From the NCBI GenBank assembly GCA_946625125.1, contig CAMOSU010000002.1:1-53575 (forward strand): a DNA stretch of 53,575 nt. Direction: 5' to 3'. Every line of letters begins with the position of its first letter. The stretch's first letter is position 1. Below are positions 23,494 to 31,651 of the stretch, one piece after another. Both the position numbers and the translations under genes were made by a program. This stretch comes from an uncultured Clostridia bacterium. Its GTDB lineage: Bacteria > Bacillota > Clostridia > Oscillospirales > Oscillospiraceae. The notes below the pieces were generated by a model. That model ran no database searches, was not told the origin of the DNA, and saw only the letters and a list, made by a program, of their open reading frames with translations.

Positions 23494-25248
23494 CTATCCC
23501 TGGTCTTCCTCCTCCGGGGGCTCAGGCTCAGGCTCGGGGGCAGGGGCGGACTCTGTGGGCTCCGGCTGGGGCGGCTCCGTGGGTTGGGGCTGGGGCGGGA
23601 TCACGGCAATCACCTTGTCCCGCTTCTCATAGTGGCTGGTGGCGATTTTGGTGGTCTCCACGGTATTGCCCTGGGCGTCCACCACCGTTCGGTAGGTGGC
23701 GATCCGATAGCCGGTATAAGGCGTGACGATGGTCTCTCCGCTGGAGTAGGAGCCGTCATATACATACTGCTCCTTGGTCTCCCAGGGGGTTTCATCCAGA
23801 ATCTCGTAGCTCAGATTCACCCGGTAATCCTTCCACTCGGTTCCCCACAGGACGATGTGTACATCCCCGTCGGAGACCCCCGCCTGAATCTTGATGGGGT
23901 AGGGGCTGTTGTTTTCAAACTTGTAATCCAGGGTTCCCCAATAAATCGCCGCGTCCATGCCCTGCGGGACGTATGTAACCAGATAGGTGTGGGCGTGACG
24001 CTCCACGGTGCGCAGGTCTGCCTGCAGCACAGCGTAATAGATGGAGGAGGCCACCTGACAGACGCCGCCGCCGATTTCCGGAACCGAGGCGCCTCCCACA
24101 TAGGCCGTGGCCTCCCGGTAACCCTTGGCCTCTGTGCGCTCCCCCACAACCTGGTTGAAGGAGAACACCTGTCCCGGCATCAGCACCGTGCCGTCAATGG
24201 CGGCACAGGCCAGCATCAGGTTCACCGTCCGGTCATCCACCCAGCTATGGGGGGTGTGGGCCTCGCCCAGCACGTCGGCGTAGAGGGAGGCCTCCAGGTC
24301 CGCGGCGGTGATCTCCGGGTCGAGGGTATGGAAGCGCAGCACATAGTCCTTTCCCTCCTCCGCCCGGTCCAGAAGCTCCTCCAGCTCCTGGCGGGTGAAG
24401 CCGTAGCCGGGAATCTCCTGGCTGATGGCGAAGCTGCTCTCGTTCATCACCGCGTTTACAGGGGGCGTGGTGTACTGGCTCCAGATCTCCATGGGGTCCA
24501 GGCTCTCCGGGGCCTTGGTCTCAAATTCCAGCTCCGGGGCCAGGTTGCCGGAATAATAGGCGTCCAGCAGACTGTTGTAGATTTCTTCGGCGGAGATGTT
24601 CCGACCCCGGCAGCCGATGTTCAGGGTCAATTGCTCCACCTGCTCCTCGCCGCTGCTCTGGGTGCTTTTCTCCACAGAGGACTCCATAAACTCCTGCCCA
24701 TGCTCCTGGGCGGTCTGCTCCGCCAGCTCCCGCAGGGCGCTCCGGTCCAGGGAGATATAGGCCTTGGGGTCCAGAACATAGAGACGGCGGCTCACCCTGC
24801 CCACGCCCTCCTCCAGATCGCTCTCCAGGCCGGTCAGGTCCACCCGGACCCGGCTTTGGGCGGGGGAGATTTGCAGCACCACGGGCTGCTCCTGGGAGTC
24901 CGGCTCCTTGGGCCGAAGGGTCAGCACCATTTCCCGCTGCTCCAGCTCCCGGGCCAGGCTTCCATAGTGCTCCAGCAGCGCTTCCCTGGTCATCCCCTCC
25001 GGGTGGGCGTTTTCCAATTTCTGCTGATGCAGAGCCATGAGCACCGCCCCGGCGGCCACAGCCAGCACCACAAGGGGCAGCAGAATCAGAAGCCAATCCC
25101 GGCGTCTGCGTTTCCCGCTGGGCTTCGGCTTCTGTTTATTTGACTTCGCCGCCTGTTTTTCCGGCGCCGGTTCCTGTTTCTTTGTGGGTTTCTGCGGGGT
25201 GATTCCCGGCTTGCTCCCCCGGGGAGCCTCAAATTTTCCTTGCTTCAT
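23494..25248 (-). CDS. Membrane-anchored VanW-family protein with G5-like domain
   Basis: 584 residues. A basic, low-complexity cytoplasmic start (Lys/Pro/Gln-rich, residues 1-50) precedes one membrane span LLILLPLVVLAVAAGAVLMA. Two peptidoglycan-binding-4-like segments follow, then the VanW domain (about 345-480) with GQVFSFNQVVGERTEAKGY and GGGVCQVASSIYYAVLQ. A G5-like module (about 490-560) ends with YRTVVDAQGNTVETTKIATSHY, and the tail is Pro/Glu repeats. VanW domains occur in vancomycin-resistance clusters and wall proteins; their biochemical role is unclear. I chose 25248 because MKQGKFEAP follows GAGGAAAGAGGA. Confidence 0.85.
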   Translation of the reverse strand: MKQGKFEAPRGSKPGITPQKPTKKQEPAPEKQAAKSNKQKPKPSGKRRRRDWLLILLPLVVLAVAAGAVLMALHQQKLENAHPEGMTREALLEHYGSLARELEQREMVLTLRPKEPDSQEQPVVLQISPAQSRVRVDLTGLESDLEEGVGRVSRRLYVLDPKAYISLDRSALRELAEQTAQEHGQEFMESSVEKSTQSSGEEQVEQLTLNIGCRGRNISAEEIYNSLLDAYYSGNLAPELEFETKAPESLDPMEIWSQYTTPPVNAVMNESSFAISQEIPGYGFTRQELEELLDRAEEGKDYVLRFHTLDPEITAADLEASLYADVLGEAHTPHSWVDDRTVNLMLACAAIDGTVLMPGQVFSFNQVVGERTEAKGYREATAYVGGASVPEIGGGVCQVASSIYYAVLQADLRTVERHAHTYLVTYVPQGMDAAIYWGTLDYKFENNSPYPIKIQAGVSDGDVHIVLWGTEWKDYRVNLSYEILDETPWETKEQYVYDGSYSSGETIVTPYTGYRIATYRTVVDAQGNTVETTKIATSHYEKRDKVIAVIPPQPQPTEPPQPEPTESAPAPEPEPEPPEEEDQG

Positions 25249-25374
25249 TCCTCTTTCCTCGCTGGGCGAGGCCGCCTTCGGCGGACCCCGCATGGTCTTC
25301 GCTCTATCTTACTGCAAGTTCCGACGAAAATCAACAACAAATATTGCGCTTTTTTCCTTTTGCGCCGAAGCGGA

Positions 25375-25417
25375 CAAGCCCGAAGCCTCCTCCGGGACCG
25401 GATGGGCTTCGGGCTTG
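25375..25417. repeat. 13-bp inverted repeat between two minus-strand genes
   Basis: CAAGCCCGAAGCC (25375-25387) pairs exactly with GGCTTCGGGCTTG (25405-25417), and the loop holds a second small hairpin. It lies after the stop of the small membrane protein at 25449. There is no T-run on the minus strand, so termination would be weak. Confidence 0.55.
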
Positions 25418-25448
25418 CCATGCCGTAAGGAAGCGCTCTGGGCGCAGA

Positions 25449-26000
25449 TTACCGCACTGTCACCGAGGCGGCAAATTTCAGAAAGTCCTCCCGGTATTTG
25501 TCCCGGTTTCCGGCCTTGCAGCTAAAGCGAAACTGCCAGAAGGCGCCGCTGCCCCTGGAAACGGACAGCAAACAAAATTCGCCCTCCTCCTCATATTCCA
25601 GGAAGACAATTCCCTCCTGGGTCCGGCTCAACTCTGCCCCGGGATGGGTTTCCGTCAGTTTTGCGGCGTAGTCCTCCACCGAGAGCTCCTCCAGCCCCGG
25701 CTCCTCCGCAAAGGGAAGCTCCAACACCAGAAGGCTTTCCCGGTTGGAGCGATAGGCCCGGTCATACTCTCCCCGGTCCCCGGTCTCCAAAAAACGGTCT
25801 GCCAGGGTGATTTCAAAGCCCTCGGCCTGAAACAGCTTTTCTCCGCTGCTGGCCGGCTTGTTCCGGGCCAGCAGCAGTCCCAGGCCGATTCCCGCCAGAA
25901 CCGAAAGGATCAGCAGAATGCCGCGAATCCTCCTGGCCCGTTCCGTCCGGACGTCCTGCTCCCGTTGGCTGACGCTTTCCTCTGTGTTTTTCTCTTCCAT
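25449..26000 (-). CDS. Single-span membrane protein of unknown function
   Basis: 183 residues. A charged cytoplasmic N-terminus rich in Glu and Arg (1-25) is followed by one membrane helix, GILLILSVLAGIGLGLLLA (about 27-45), and an acidic extracellular domain of about 135 residues. The latter contains FRFSCKAGNRDKYREDFLKFAASV near the end, which resembles lipoproteins that measure amphipathic ligands, but I do not recognise a family. The start follows GGGAGCTGCAA. Its gene comes just after the tRNA-Asn terminator in the direction of transcription and has no obvious promoter of its own. Confidence 0.65.
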   Translation of the reverse strand: MEEKNTEESVSQREQDVRTERARRIRGILLILSVLAGIGLGLLLARNKPASSGEKLFQAEGFEITLADRFLETGDRGEYDRAYRSNRESLLVLELPFAEEPGLEELSVEDYAAKLTETHPGAELSRTQEGIVFLEYEEEGEFCLLSVSRGSGAFWQFRFSCKAGNRDKYREDFLKFAASVTVR

Positions 26001-26063
26001 TTGCAGCTCCCTTCTCCTCCCGGCGTTCCCGGAAATCCGGTGGAATACCGATACGAATTCAAG

Positions 26064-26092
26064 AAAAAACCCGTTGCCGAAGCAACGGGTTT
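26064..26092 (-). terminator. Terminator of the 5S-tRNA-Asn transcript
   Basis: On the minus strand: AAACCCGTTGC, loop TTCG, GCAACGGGTTT, then TTTTTC. It starts directly after the CCA end of the tRNA. Confidence 0.9.
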
Positions 26093-26168
26093 TGGCTCCC
26101 CCTGTTGGACTCGAACCAACGACCTGCGGATTAACAGTCCGTCGCTCTACCGACTGAGCTAAGGAGGA
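26093..26168 (-). tRNA. tRNA-Asn (anticodon GTT)
   Basis: 76 bases including encoded CCA. The acceptor stem TCCTCCT/AGGGGGA has one G-T pair and a G discriminator. The D-arm has AGCTCAGTCGGTAGAGC, the anticodon loop CTGTTAA gives GTT, and the T-arm is GTTGGTTCGAGTCCAAC. It lies nine bases after the 5S gene and shares its transcript. Confidence 0.97.
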
Positions 26169-26176
26169 ATATGAAT

Positions 26177-26291
26177 GTTGGCGTTATCTATTTTTGCGGC
26201 CAGTCACCCGGCAACTATCGTCGACGAACTTGAGCTTAACTTCTGTGTTCGGGATGGGAACAGGTGGACCCTCAAGCCAATCAACACCAAC
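26177..26291 (-). rRNA. rrf: 5S ribosomal RNA (orphan)
   Basis: 115 bases. The conserved core CCTGTTCCCATCCCGAACAC-AGAAGTTAAGCTC is present, and helix I pairs GTTGGTGTT with AACGCCAAC at the two ends. No 23S or 16S gene precedes it; instead a consensus promoter lies just upstream. It is therefore a free-standing 5S-tRNA-Asn unit. Confidence 0.95.
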
Positions 26292-26322
26292 TGATTCATG
26301 CGCTCCCTGCGGAGCGAATATG

Positions 26323-26350
26323 ATTATAGCACATTTTCCGAAAATGTCAA
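26323..26350 (-). promoter_or_regulatory. Promoter of the orphan 5S-tRNA-Asn unit
   Basis: On the minus strand: TTGACA, 16-base spacer, TGC-TATAAT (extended -10). Both hexamers are perfect, as expected for stable RNA. A small CGCTCCGCAGGGAGCG hairpin lies between it and the 5S gene. Confidence 0.88.
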
Positions 26351-26595
26351 GGACTTTTTTGCTGTTTCTGAAAACTTTTTTCTTTTTCGCAACAGTTCAG
26401 CCCACACCGCAGGGCGGCCTGAGCTCAGGCCGCCGCCTATCCCGGGGCAAGCTCCCGTTTCCGCGGCAGGGACGGCACTGCTCTGCATAAGTTCCGGCAG
26501 CCAAATCATAAATTTGGGCCGTCACTGATCTGCCGTCCGCCGTATTCCAAACGCGCCGGCCCGCAGCGGCGGCCATCGGCCGCCGCCCTGGCTGA
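26351..26595. repeat. Modular palindromic repeat remnants (GGCCGCC core and GCCGGAACTTATGCA block)
   Basis: GGCGGCCTGAGCTCAGGCCGCC at about 26414-26435 is a perfect palindrome. It is followed by TATCCCGGGGCAAGCTCCCG, TTTCCGCGGCAGGGACGGCA, and then CATAAGTTCCGGCAGCCAAA with GGGCCGTC, the reverse complement of block (a) of the 4-kb island. The first 45 bases of the interval are T-rich with no gene seen. Confidence 0.8.
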
Positions 26596-27621
26596 TCAAT
26601 TCCATTCCACAGTCATCTGGGTCAGCTCTTCATATGAGCCGTAGAAGCGTTGGCTGTTGTCCACTCCGTTTCGGTCGTTTTCCAGCACCTCCGCCAGCAT
26701 CTCCGTAAAGACCTCCCCGCCCCGGGTGTTCAGGTGGGTGTCGTCATAGAAGCAGCCCTGATCCGGCAGCAGGCTCAGCTTGTCCTTGGCCAGATTGAAG
26801 TTGTAATACCGCAGGCTGTGGGAGGCGGCAAATTCCGTGAACCATTGCTGATAATAGTCCAGGTTGACGTAGGCGTTGTTGTAATACTCTGTCTGAGGGA
26901 CCGTAATCAGCCAGACCTCCGCGCCCCAGCTCTGACACAGCTCCACCGTCTTTTCCAGCCAGGCCACGTTTTCCTCCACCACCTGTTCCGGAAGGCTTTG
27001 GATGTGGAAGGCGCTCTCGTCCGCCGCTGGGATCTCACAGTCGGGCTTGGTGTTCACATAGTAGCCTGCCCGCATAATGTCGTTTTCCTGCCGGTAGCTT
27101 CCTGTAACCAGACGGAGGGCGGATTCAATTCCCTTGCTGGTCATGTCGTAGTAGACCTCCGGCCACTCCGCCGGGGAAAAGGCCTCCCGGAAATAGCGCC
27201 AGCGGACGGAACCCCGCTCGATCCGGCCCAGCATGGGCAGATCTCCCTTGGGTCCCTCCTCCTCCCGCTGCCGCAGCAGAGTATCCGGGGAGACCTCCAG
27301 CACCACGGTTTCCACCGGATTTCGGGCCAGCTCCTGCTCCAACAGCACGTACCGGCCCCGAAGGGTCAACAGCGTCCCGGCCAAGTTGTAGCTCTTCACG
27401 CCCATCCGGGCGTCCAGGATATCGGGCCGAATGCCAAAGAGGGTGTAGGAGGCTCCCGCAGACAGGAAATTCACCTGACCCGCCAAGGCTTCCCGCTCCC
27501 GGGCGTCCTGGTAATGGAAATTCTCACCCTTCAGATAGCAGGCGATGAAAAAGGCGCTGAGCAGACACACCGCCAGGAGAAAGGCCCCGACGCTCTTGAG
27601 AATCTTCTTAAAATTCCGCAT
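26596..27621 (-). CDS. Secreted SGNH/DltD-like hydrolase-fold partner of MBOAT
   Basis: 341 residues. One N-terminal membrane helix (about 10-30, FLLAVCLLSAFFIACYL) anchors an extracytoplasmic domain. An N-terminal SAGASYTLFGIRPDIL block is in the position of the SGNH nucleophile Ser, and DDTHLNTRGGEVFTEML near residue 292 gives the Asp-x-x-His pair. Such proteins transfer or remove acyl groups outside the membrane next to an MBOAT channel (as DltD and AlgX/PatB types do). It overlaps the MBOAT gene by 14 bases, so the pair is coupled. Confidence 0.8.
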   Translation of the reverse strand: MRNFKKILKSVGAFLLAVCLLSAFFIACYLKGENFHYQDAREREALAGQVNFLSAGASYTLFGIRPDILDARMGVKSYNLAGTLLTLRGRYVLLEQELARNPVETVVLEVSPDTLLRQREEEGPKGDLPMLGRIERGSVRWRYFREAFSPAEWPEVYYDMTSKGIESALRLVTGSYRQENDIMRAGYYVNTKPDCEIPAADESAFHIQSLPEQVVEENVAWLEKTVELCQSWGAEVWLITVPQTEYYNNAYVNLDYYQQWFTEFAASHSLRYYNFNLAKDKLSLLPDQGCFYDDTHLNTRGGEVFTEMLAEVLENDRNGVDNSQRFYGSYEELTQMTVEWN

Positions 27622-29197
27622 ACATGAAGCCTCCCAGATTGCCGGACGCAGGTACGCCGAAGTAAAGGATCAGGAAGAAAAGCAGCACAAAAATTCCGAT
27701 CCGAACCAGGAAGGGCAGGCGGCGGCGCATCAGCCCCCGAACAGAGCCCTTCCGCTGCAGCAGACTCACCAGCAGCATCAGACCGATTCCCAGGAGTACC
27801 GCCCCCAGCTCCCGGTAGGTGCCAACGAAGGGCAGCAGCTCCCCAAGGGAATGGGGCAGGCTGTGGTTGGTGAAGATCTGCTTCCAGAGCCCCAGGCCGT
27901 CCTTCAGGCTCCCCACCTCAGGCAGAACCTTGATGAAGGTCACCAGCAGGAAGGTGCGCCCCACCTGGAAGGCCCGCCAGAGCCAGGCCTCCTCCCGGAT
28001 CTTCAGGCGCTTTTTCCACCGGTCGTAGGGACCCTCCATCCACATGGAGAAGATAATGAACAGGCCGTTCACACCGCCCCAGGCGATGTAGCCCCAGCTT
28101 GCACCGTGCCACAGACCCGTGGCCAGCCAGGTGACCACCAAAGCCACCGTGGCGGGCAGGTAGCTGCCGAAGGCCTTCCCCAGCCGCCGCTTGGCCGTCT
28201 TCCCCAGCCGCTGGTTCCACTTGGCCATGGCAATGGGGTAATAGACGTAGTTTTTGAACCAGACCCCCAGACTGATGTGCCAGCGCCGCCAGTATTCCGC
28301 GATGGACTTGGAGAAATAGGGCCGCTCAAAGTTTTCCGTCAGCCGAATCCCAAGAATCTGACACAGACCGCACATGATGTCCATGTAGCCGGAGAAATCC
28401 GCGTAAATCTGGGCGGAGTAGCACAGCGCCCCCAGAAAGACGGACAGGCCGGTGTAGACGCTGTAGTTGGCAAACACGTCCTGCACGTAGCCCGCAAGGA
28501 GGTTTGCCACCACCATTTTCTTGAAAAAGCCCCAGAGCATCCGCTGAGCGCCCAGAAGGAAGCCGTCGGCGTCCAGGCTGTGGGGGGCGAAAAGCTCCCC
28601 GGAGAGCTGGTTCCAGGCAGAGATGGGTCCCTGGGTTATCTGAGGGAAGAAGGAGGTGAAGAGCAGCAGCCGCAGGGGGTTCTGTTCTGCCTCGGCCTTG
28701 CCCCAATAGACGTCGCAGAGATAGCCCACGGTCTGGAAGGTGTAGAAGGAAATGCCCAGGGGAACGATCCAGTGAATGCTGTCCCGAATCTCCCCCCCGA
28801 AGAGTCCCGCCACCGCGTTGGCCTGGGCCAGCAGGAAATGGACGTACTTGAAGGCGCACAGAATGCCGACGTTCAGCACCAGGCAGAGCACCATGGCCCG
28901 GCGCCGGGTCCTTTTGCCCCGGGCCTTCCGGGCGCTTCGCTCCTCCTTGCTCAGCTCCCCCTTGCGGGCGGCAAGAAAGTCCTTTTCCTCCCGGGCGGAG
29001 CGCTGCATAAAGCGGGCCGCGGCCCAGGTGGACAGAGCGGTGAGCAGAATCCAGGGCAGGTTCAGCAGTCCCCCCAGGGCGTAGAAGCCCAGGCTGAAGG
29101 CCAGCAGCACCCACCACTGAAAGCGCTTCGGAACCAGAAAGTACAGCACGAGCAGTCCCAAAAGGAACAGCAGAAAGGAAACTGTCAGAATGTTCAT
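27608..29197 (-). CDS. MBOAT O-acyltransferase (DltB/AlgI type)
   Basis: 529 residues, about twelve hydrophobic segments. Family landmarks: PLGISFYTFQTVGYLCDVYWG, DFSGYMDIMCGLCQILGI, FERPYFSKSIAEYWRRWHISLG and the invariant-His segment TGLWHGASWGYIAWG. It passes an acyl group from a cytoplasmic carrier through the membrane to an outside acceptor polymer. It lies seven bases after the carrier-protein gene and overlaps the SGNH gene, giving the order carrier-MBOAT-SGNH on the minus strand. Confidence 0.93.
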   Translation of the reverse strand: MNILTVSFLLFLLGLLVLYFLVPKRFQWWVLLAFSLGFYALGGLLNLPWILLTALSTWAAARFMQRSAREEKDFLAARKGELSKEERSARKARGKRTRRRAMVLCLVLNVGILCAFKYVHFLLAQANAVAGLFGGEIRDSIHWIVPLGISFYTFQTVGYLCDVYWGKAEAEQNPLRLLLFTSFFPQITQGPISAWNQLSGELFAPHSLDADGFLLGAQRMLWGFFKKMVVANLLAGYVQDVFANYSVYTGLSVFLGALCYSAQIYADFSGYMDIMCGLCQILGIRLTENFERPYFSKSIAEYWRRWHISLGVWFKNYVYYPIAMAKWNQRLGKTAKRRLGKAFGSYLPATVALVVTWLATGLWHGASWGYIAWGGVNGLFIIFSMWMEGPYDRWKKRLKIREEAWLWRAFQVGRTFLLVTFIKVLPEVGSLKDGLGLWKQIFTNHSLPHSLGELLPFVGTYRELGAVLLGIGLMLLVSLLQRKGSVRGLMRRRLPFLVRIGIFVLLFFLILYFGVPASGNLGGFMYAEF

Positions 29198-29204
29198 GGA
29201 TTTC

Positions 29205-29435
29205 TTATTCCTCGTCCAGAATCCCCTGGATCATCCTCCACATGGCTGCGGCGCTGTTGAAATTCTCGGGGATCAGGTGCTCCGGCCCCAGCTCAATGTC
29301 AAAGGCGTCGGAGATTTCCGAAATCAGGGTGATGATGCTGAAGGAGTCGTACACCTTCCCATCAATCAGCCGATCCTCGGTTTCATAATCCACGTCGGGG
29401 TTGATGTCATTCAGAATTTCAAGCAGTTTATCCAT
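29205..29435 (-). CDS. Acyl carrier protein (DltC-like)
   Basis: 76 residues, all-helical. The phosphopantetheine site is Asp-Ser-Phe (DGKVYDSFSIITLI, Ser31) instead of the usual Asp-Ser-Leu, as in D-alanyl carrier DltC. The tail carries the IPENFNSAAAMWRMI helix. It would deliver the acyl group to the MBOAT protein. A dltA-type adenylating ligase is missing, so the loading enzyme and the acyl group are unknown. The start at 29435 follows GGAGGAATTACC; upstream in-frame residues come from the promoter region. Confidence 0.88.
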   Translation of the reverse strand: MDKLLEILNDINPDVDYETEDRLIDGKVYDSFSIITLISEISDAFDIELGPEHLIPENFNSAAAMWRMIQGILDEE

Positions 29436-29493
29436 GGTAATTCCTCCAGATATTGTCGGCACAGGGCGCAGCGCCCCGAAATTTCGCATTACT

Positions 29494-29521
29494 ATTGTAC
29501 TCATTCGGCGGGGAAAGTCAA
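29494..29521 (-). promoter_or_regulatory. Promoter of the carrier-MBOAT-SGNH operon
   Basis: On the minus strand: TTGACT, 16-base spacer, TACAAT. No second promoter is seen before the MBOAT or SGNH genes. Confidence 0.65.
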
Positions 29522-29535
29522 GATAAAAACGGGGC

Positions 29536-29898
29536 TTACTCCTCTTTCTCCTTCTTGGTAAAGGCTCCCTTCAGAACCAGTCCGGCGCCCACGGCGGCGG
29601 GAACCAGCATCAGAAGCAGATCAATCACCGTGCCGTGGAAGTGGAGCTGCGTCCCCAGGATAATGGACAGCACCAGCAGTCCGGCCAGCACCGGAATCAA
29701 AATTTTGCAGACCTTGGCGGAGGTGGCCACCAGCAGAATCACATCCAGAAGCAGCAGGGCAATGAGAATGCCGCCTGTGGAGATGGGACCGAGACGCCAA
29801 AAGCCCCAGCTATAGACCGAGGTGCTCTTAAAGAACATAAACAGGCCGAAAGCAATGAGGATGGTTCCGATCAAAATGTTTTTTTCTCTGGTTTTCAT
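29536..29898 (-). CDS. Small four-helix membrane protein of unknown function
   Basis: 120 residues with about four membrane helices: NILIGTILIAFGLFMFF, GGILIALLLLDVILLVATSAK, ILIPVLAGLLVLSIILG and LLMLVPAAVGAGLVLKG. A short Lys/Glu-rich tail ends the protein. I do not recognise a family; the pattern resembles LiaI/LiaF-type N-terminal membrane domains, without enough detail to claim this. The frame is open 850 bases further upstream through non-coding sequence; the real start is 29898, with AAAGGAGAAAACC in front. Confidence 0.7.
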   Translation of the reverse strand: MKTREKNILIGTILIAFGLFMFFKSTSVYSWGFWRLGPISTGGILIALLLLDVILLVATSAKVCKILIPVLAGLLVLSIILGTQLHFHGTVIDLLLMLVPAAVGAGLVLKGAFTKKEKEE

Positions 29899-30240
29899 GG
29901 GTTTTCTCCTTTCCCGGGCGGCCGCGGGCCGCCGTCCGCTCTCGTGTAAATCGGTTTTGTCCGCCGGGCAGGGCGCCGAAGTCCCGCGAATCCAGCCTGC
30001 CCGGCTTCCTTGGTCTGACTCCAAGCGTATTTTCGGGATTATCATATCAAATCCCACATAAAAATGCAAGGAATATGTGACAGATCGGCGTTCTTCGTAT
30101 TTCACGCTTTCCCGCCCCGACAGATCGGGATTTGTGGGGCTGCCATTGCTAACGCTGCGCAGGGCGGGGTGGAACAGTTGCAATCTAAGCGATTTGGAAA
30201 TACTTTTCAGAGCGATTTGGAAATACTTTTCAGAAAATGC
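29899..30240. other. Intergenic region between the small membrane protein and the pheST T-box
   Basis: About 340 bases with no gene. It begins with the 5' region of the minus-strand membrane protein and includes a short repeat-like GATCGGGATTTGTGGGGCTGC at about 30123-30143, a relative of the tail of the modular repeats. It ends with a 23-bp tandem duplication. Confidence 0.6.
30189..30234 (+). repeat. Exact tandem duplication of 23 bp
   Basis: Two identical adjacent copies beginning GCGATTTGGAAATAC at 30189 and 30212. They sit seven bases before the -35 box of the pheST promoter. Confidence 0.9.
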
Positions 30241-30269
30241 TTGCATAATCCCGGCGGATGTGCTATAGT
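30241..30269 (+). promoter_or_regulatory. Promoter of pheST
   Basis: TTGCAT at 30241-30246, 17-base spacer, TATAGT at 30264-30269 with an extended TGC. Confidence 0.7.
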
Positions 30270-30276
30270 GTTTGCG

Positions 30277-30553
30277 TTCGTTTGAACAGATATGGAAGCA
30301 CAGGCGAGGATCGGCTTGTCTGTGTCCCGAAAGCGGGTCCAGAGAGGGTGCGGCTGCTGGAAGCACCTCCCGCGGGGCGCAGGCCTTCCGCCGGGAGCCG
30401 CGGGCTTGAAGGAGCGGGCCAAGGCCCGGTCTGGGTAGGGCCTGCCGCCGGGACCCCGTTAAGGTCCGAGAGTGCGCCGGCATGCCGGCGAATGCGGGTG
30501 GTACCGCGGAAGCTGCGTCTTTCGTCCCCAGGTTCGGGGCGAGGGGCGTTTTT
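30277..30553 (+). promoter_or_regulatory. T-box leader (tRNA-Phe responsive) of pheST
   Basis: The T-box core GCGGGTGGTACCGCGG at 30494-30509 is unmistakable; its TGGT bulge pairs with an ACCA tRNA end. Stem I elements include AGGA near 30307 and AGAGAGGGTG at about 30340, and the likely specifier is TTC at 30386-30388 (Phe), within GGCCTTCCGCC. An intrinsic terminator at about 30516-30553 ends in TTTTT. Uncharged tRNA-Phe should favour the antiterminator and pheST expression. The specifier position is read by eye and less sure than the T-box itself. Confidence 0.93.
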
Positions 30554-30604
30554 CTTATCCCCATCGCCGCGCCTCTGTGATCTTCCGCTGAAGGAGAGAT
30601 AATC

Positions 30605-31633
30605 ATGAAGGAACAACTGGAAAAAATCAAAGCCTCGGCCTTTGAGGCCCTGGAGCAGGCCAAGGAGTCCTCTGATCTGGAGGCCCTGCGGGTAAAGCTG
30701 CTGGGCAAAAAGGGCGAGCTCACTGCCGTGCTGAAAACCATGGGCAAGCTCTCCGCCGAGGAGCGGCCTGTGATGGGTCAGTTGGCAAACTCCGTCCGGG
30801 CCGCCATTGAGGCACGGCTGGAGGCCCGAAAGACCGAGCTGGCCGCCGCCGCCCTGGAGGCGAAGCTGGCAGCGGAAGCCCTGGACGTCACCGTTCCCGG
30901 CGCCCTGCCGGAGCTGGGCCACAAGCACCCCATGAACATTGCCCTGGACGAGGTCAAGGAGATCGCCATCGGCATGGGCTTTCAGATTCTGGAGGGTCCC
31001 GAGGTGGAGCTGGCGGAGTATAATTTCACCAAGCTCAACACCGAGGAGGGCCACCCCGCCCGGGACTGGTCCGACACCTTCTATATTAAAGAAGACAGCT
31101 CCGTCCTGCTCCGGACCCAGACCTCCCCCATGCAGATCCGGGCCATGGAGGCCATCAAGCATCCCCCCATCCGCATCCTGGCCCCGGGCCGGGTCTACCG
31201 CAAGGATGAGGTGGACGCCACCCACTCCCCCATGTTCCACCAGATCGAGGGCCTGGTCATCGACAAGGGCATCACCATGTCCGACCTGAAGGGCACCCTG
31301 GAAACCTTCGTCAAGGGGCTCTACGGCGAGGATTCCGTGGTCCGCTTCCGCCCCCATCACTTCCCCTTCACCGAGCCAAGCTGTGAGCTGGACGTCCAGT
31401 GCTTCAAGTGCAGGGGCGCCGGCTGTCCCACCTGCAAGGGCGAGGGCTGGATCGAGCTGCTGGGCGCCGGCATGGTACACCCCAAGGTGCTGGAGGGCTG
31501 CGGCATTGACCCCAACGTGTACTCCGGCTTCGCCTTCGGCATCGGTCTGGAGCGTATGGCCATGCGCCGCTTCCAGCTTTCCGATCTGCGGCTGATTTTT
31601 GAAAACGACGTCCGCTTCCTGCGGCAGTTTTAA
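30605..31633 (+). CDS. pheS: Phenylalanyl-tRNA synthetase alpha subunit
   Basis: 342 residues. An N-terminal coiled coil (1-90) binds tRNA. The class II catalytic core has GHKHPMNIALDEVKEI, EVELAEYNFTKLN, HPARDWSDTFYI, LLRTQTSPMQIRAM, GRVYRKDEVDATHSPMFHQIEG (motif 2) and FGIGLERMAMRRF (motif 3). It forms an alpha2beta2 enzyme with PheT and charges tRNA-Phe. It is controlled by the T-box upstream and followed 18 bases later by pheT. Confidence 0.97.
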   Translation: MKEQLEKIKASAFEALEQAKESSDLEALRVKLLGKKGELTAVLKTMGKLSAEERPVMGQLANSVRAAIEARLEARKTELAAAALEAKLAAEALDVTVPGALPELGHKHPMNIALDEVKEIAIGMGFQILEGPEVELAEYNFTKLNTEEGHPARDWSDTFYIKEDSSVLLRTQTSPMQIRAMEAIKHPPIRILAPGRVYRKDEVDATHSPMFHQIEGLVIDKGITMSDLKGTLETFVKGLYGEDSVVRFRPHHFPFTEPSCELDVQCFKCRGAGCPTCKGEGWIELLGAGMVHPKVLEGCGIDPNVYSGFAFGIGLERMAMRRFQLSDLRLIFENDVRFLRQF

Positions 31634-31651
31634 GGAAGGAGGCTATTGATT

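Noticed and set aside
25375-25417. Intrinsic terminator after the small membrane protein
   Set aside because: The hairpin is strong but lacks a T-run on the coding strand, so it was listed only as an inverted repeat.
26293-26595. Remains of 23S rRNA before the 5S gene
   Set aside because: The sequence is promoter, T-rich DNA and modular repeats, without rRNA similarity that I can recognise.
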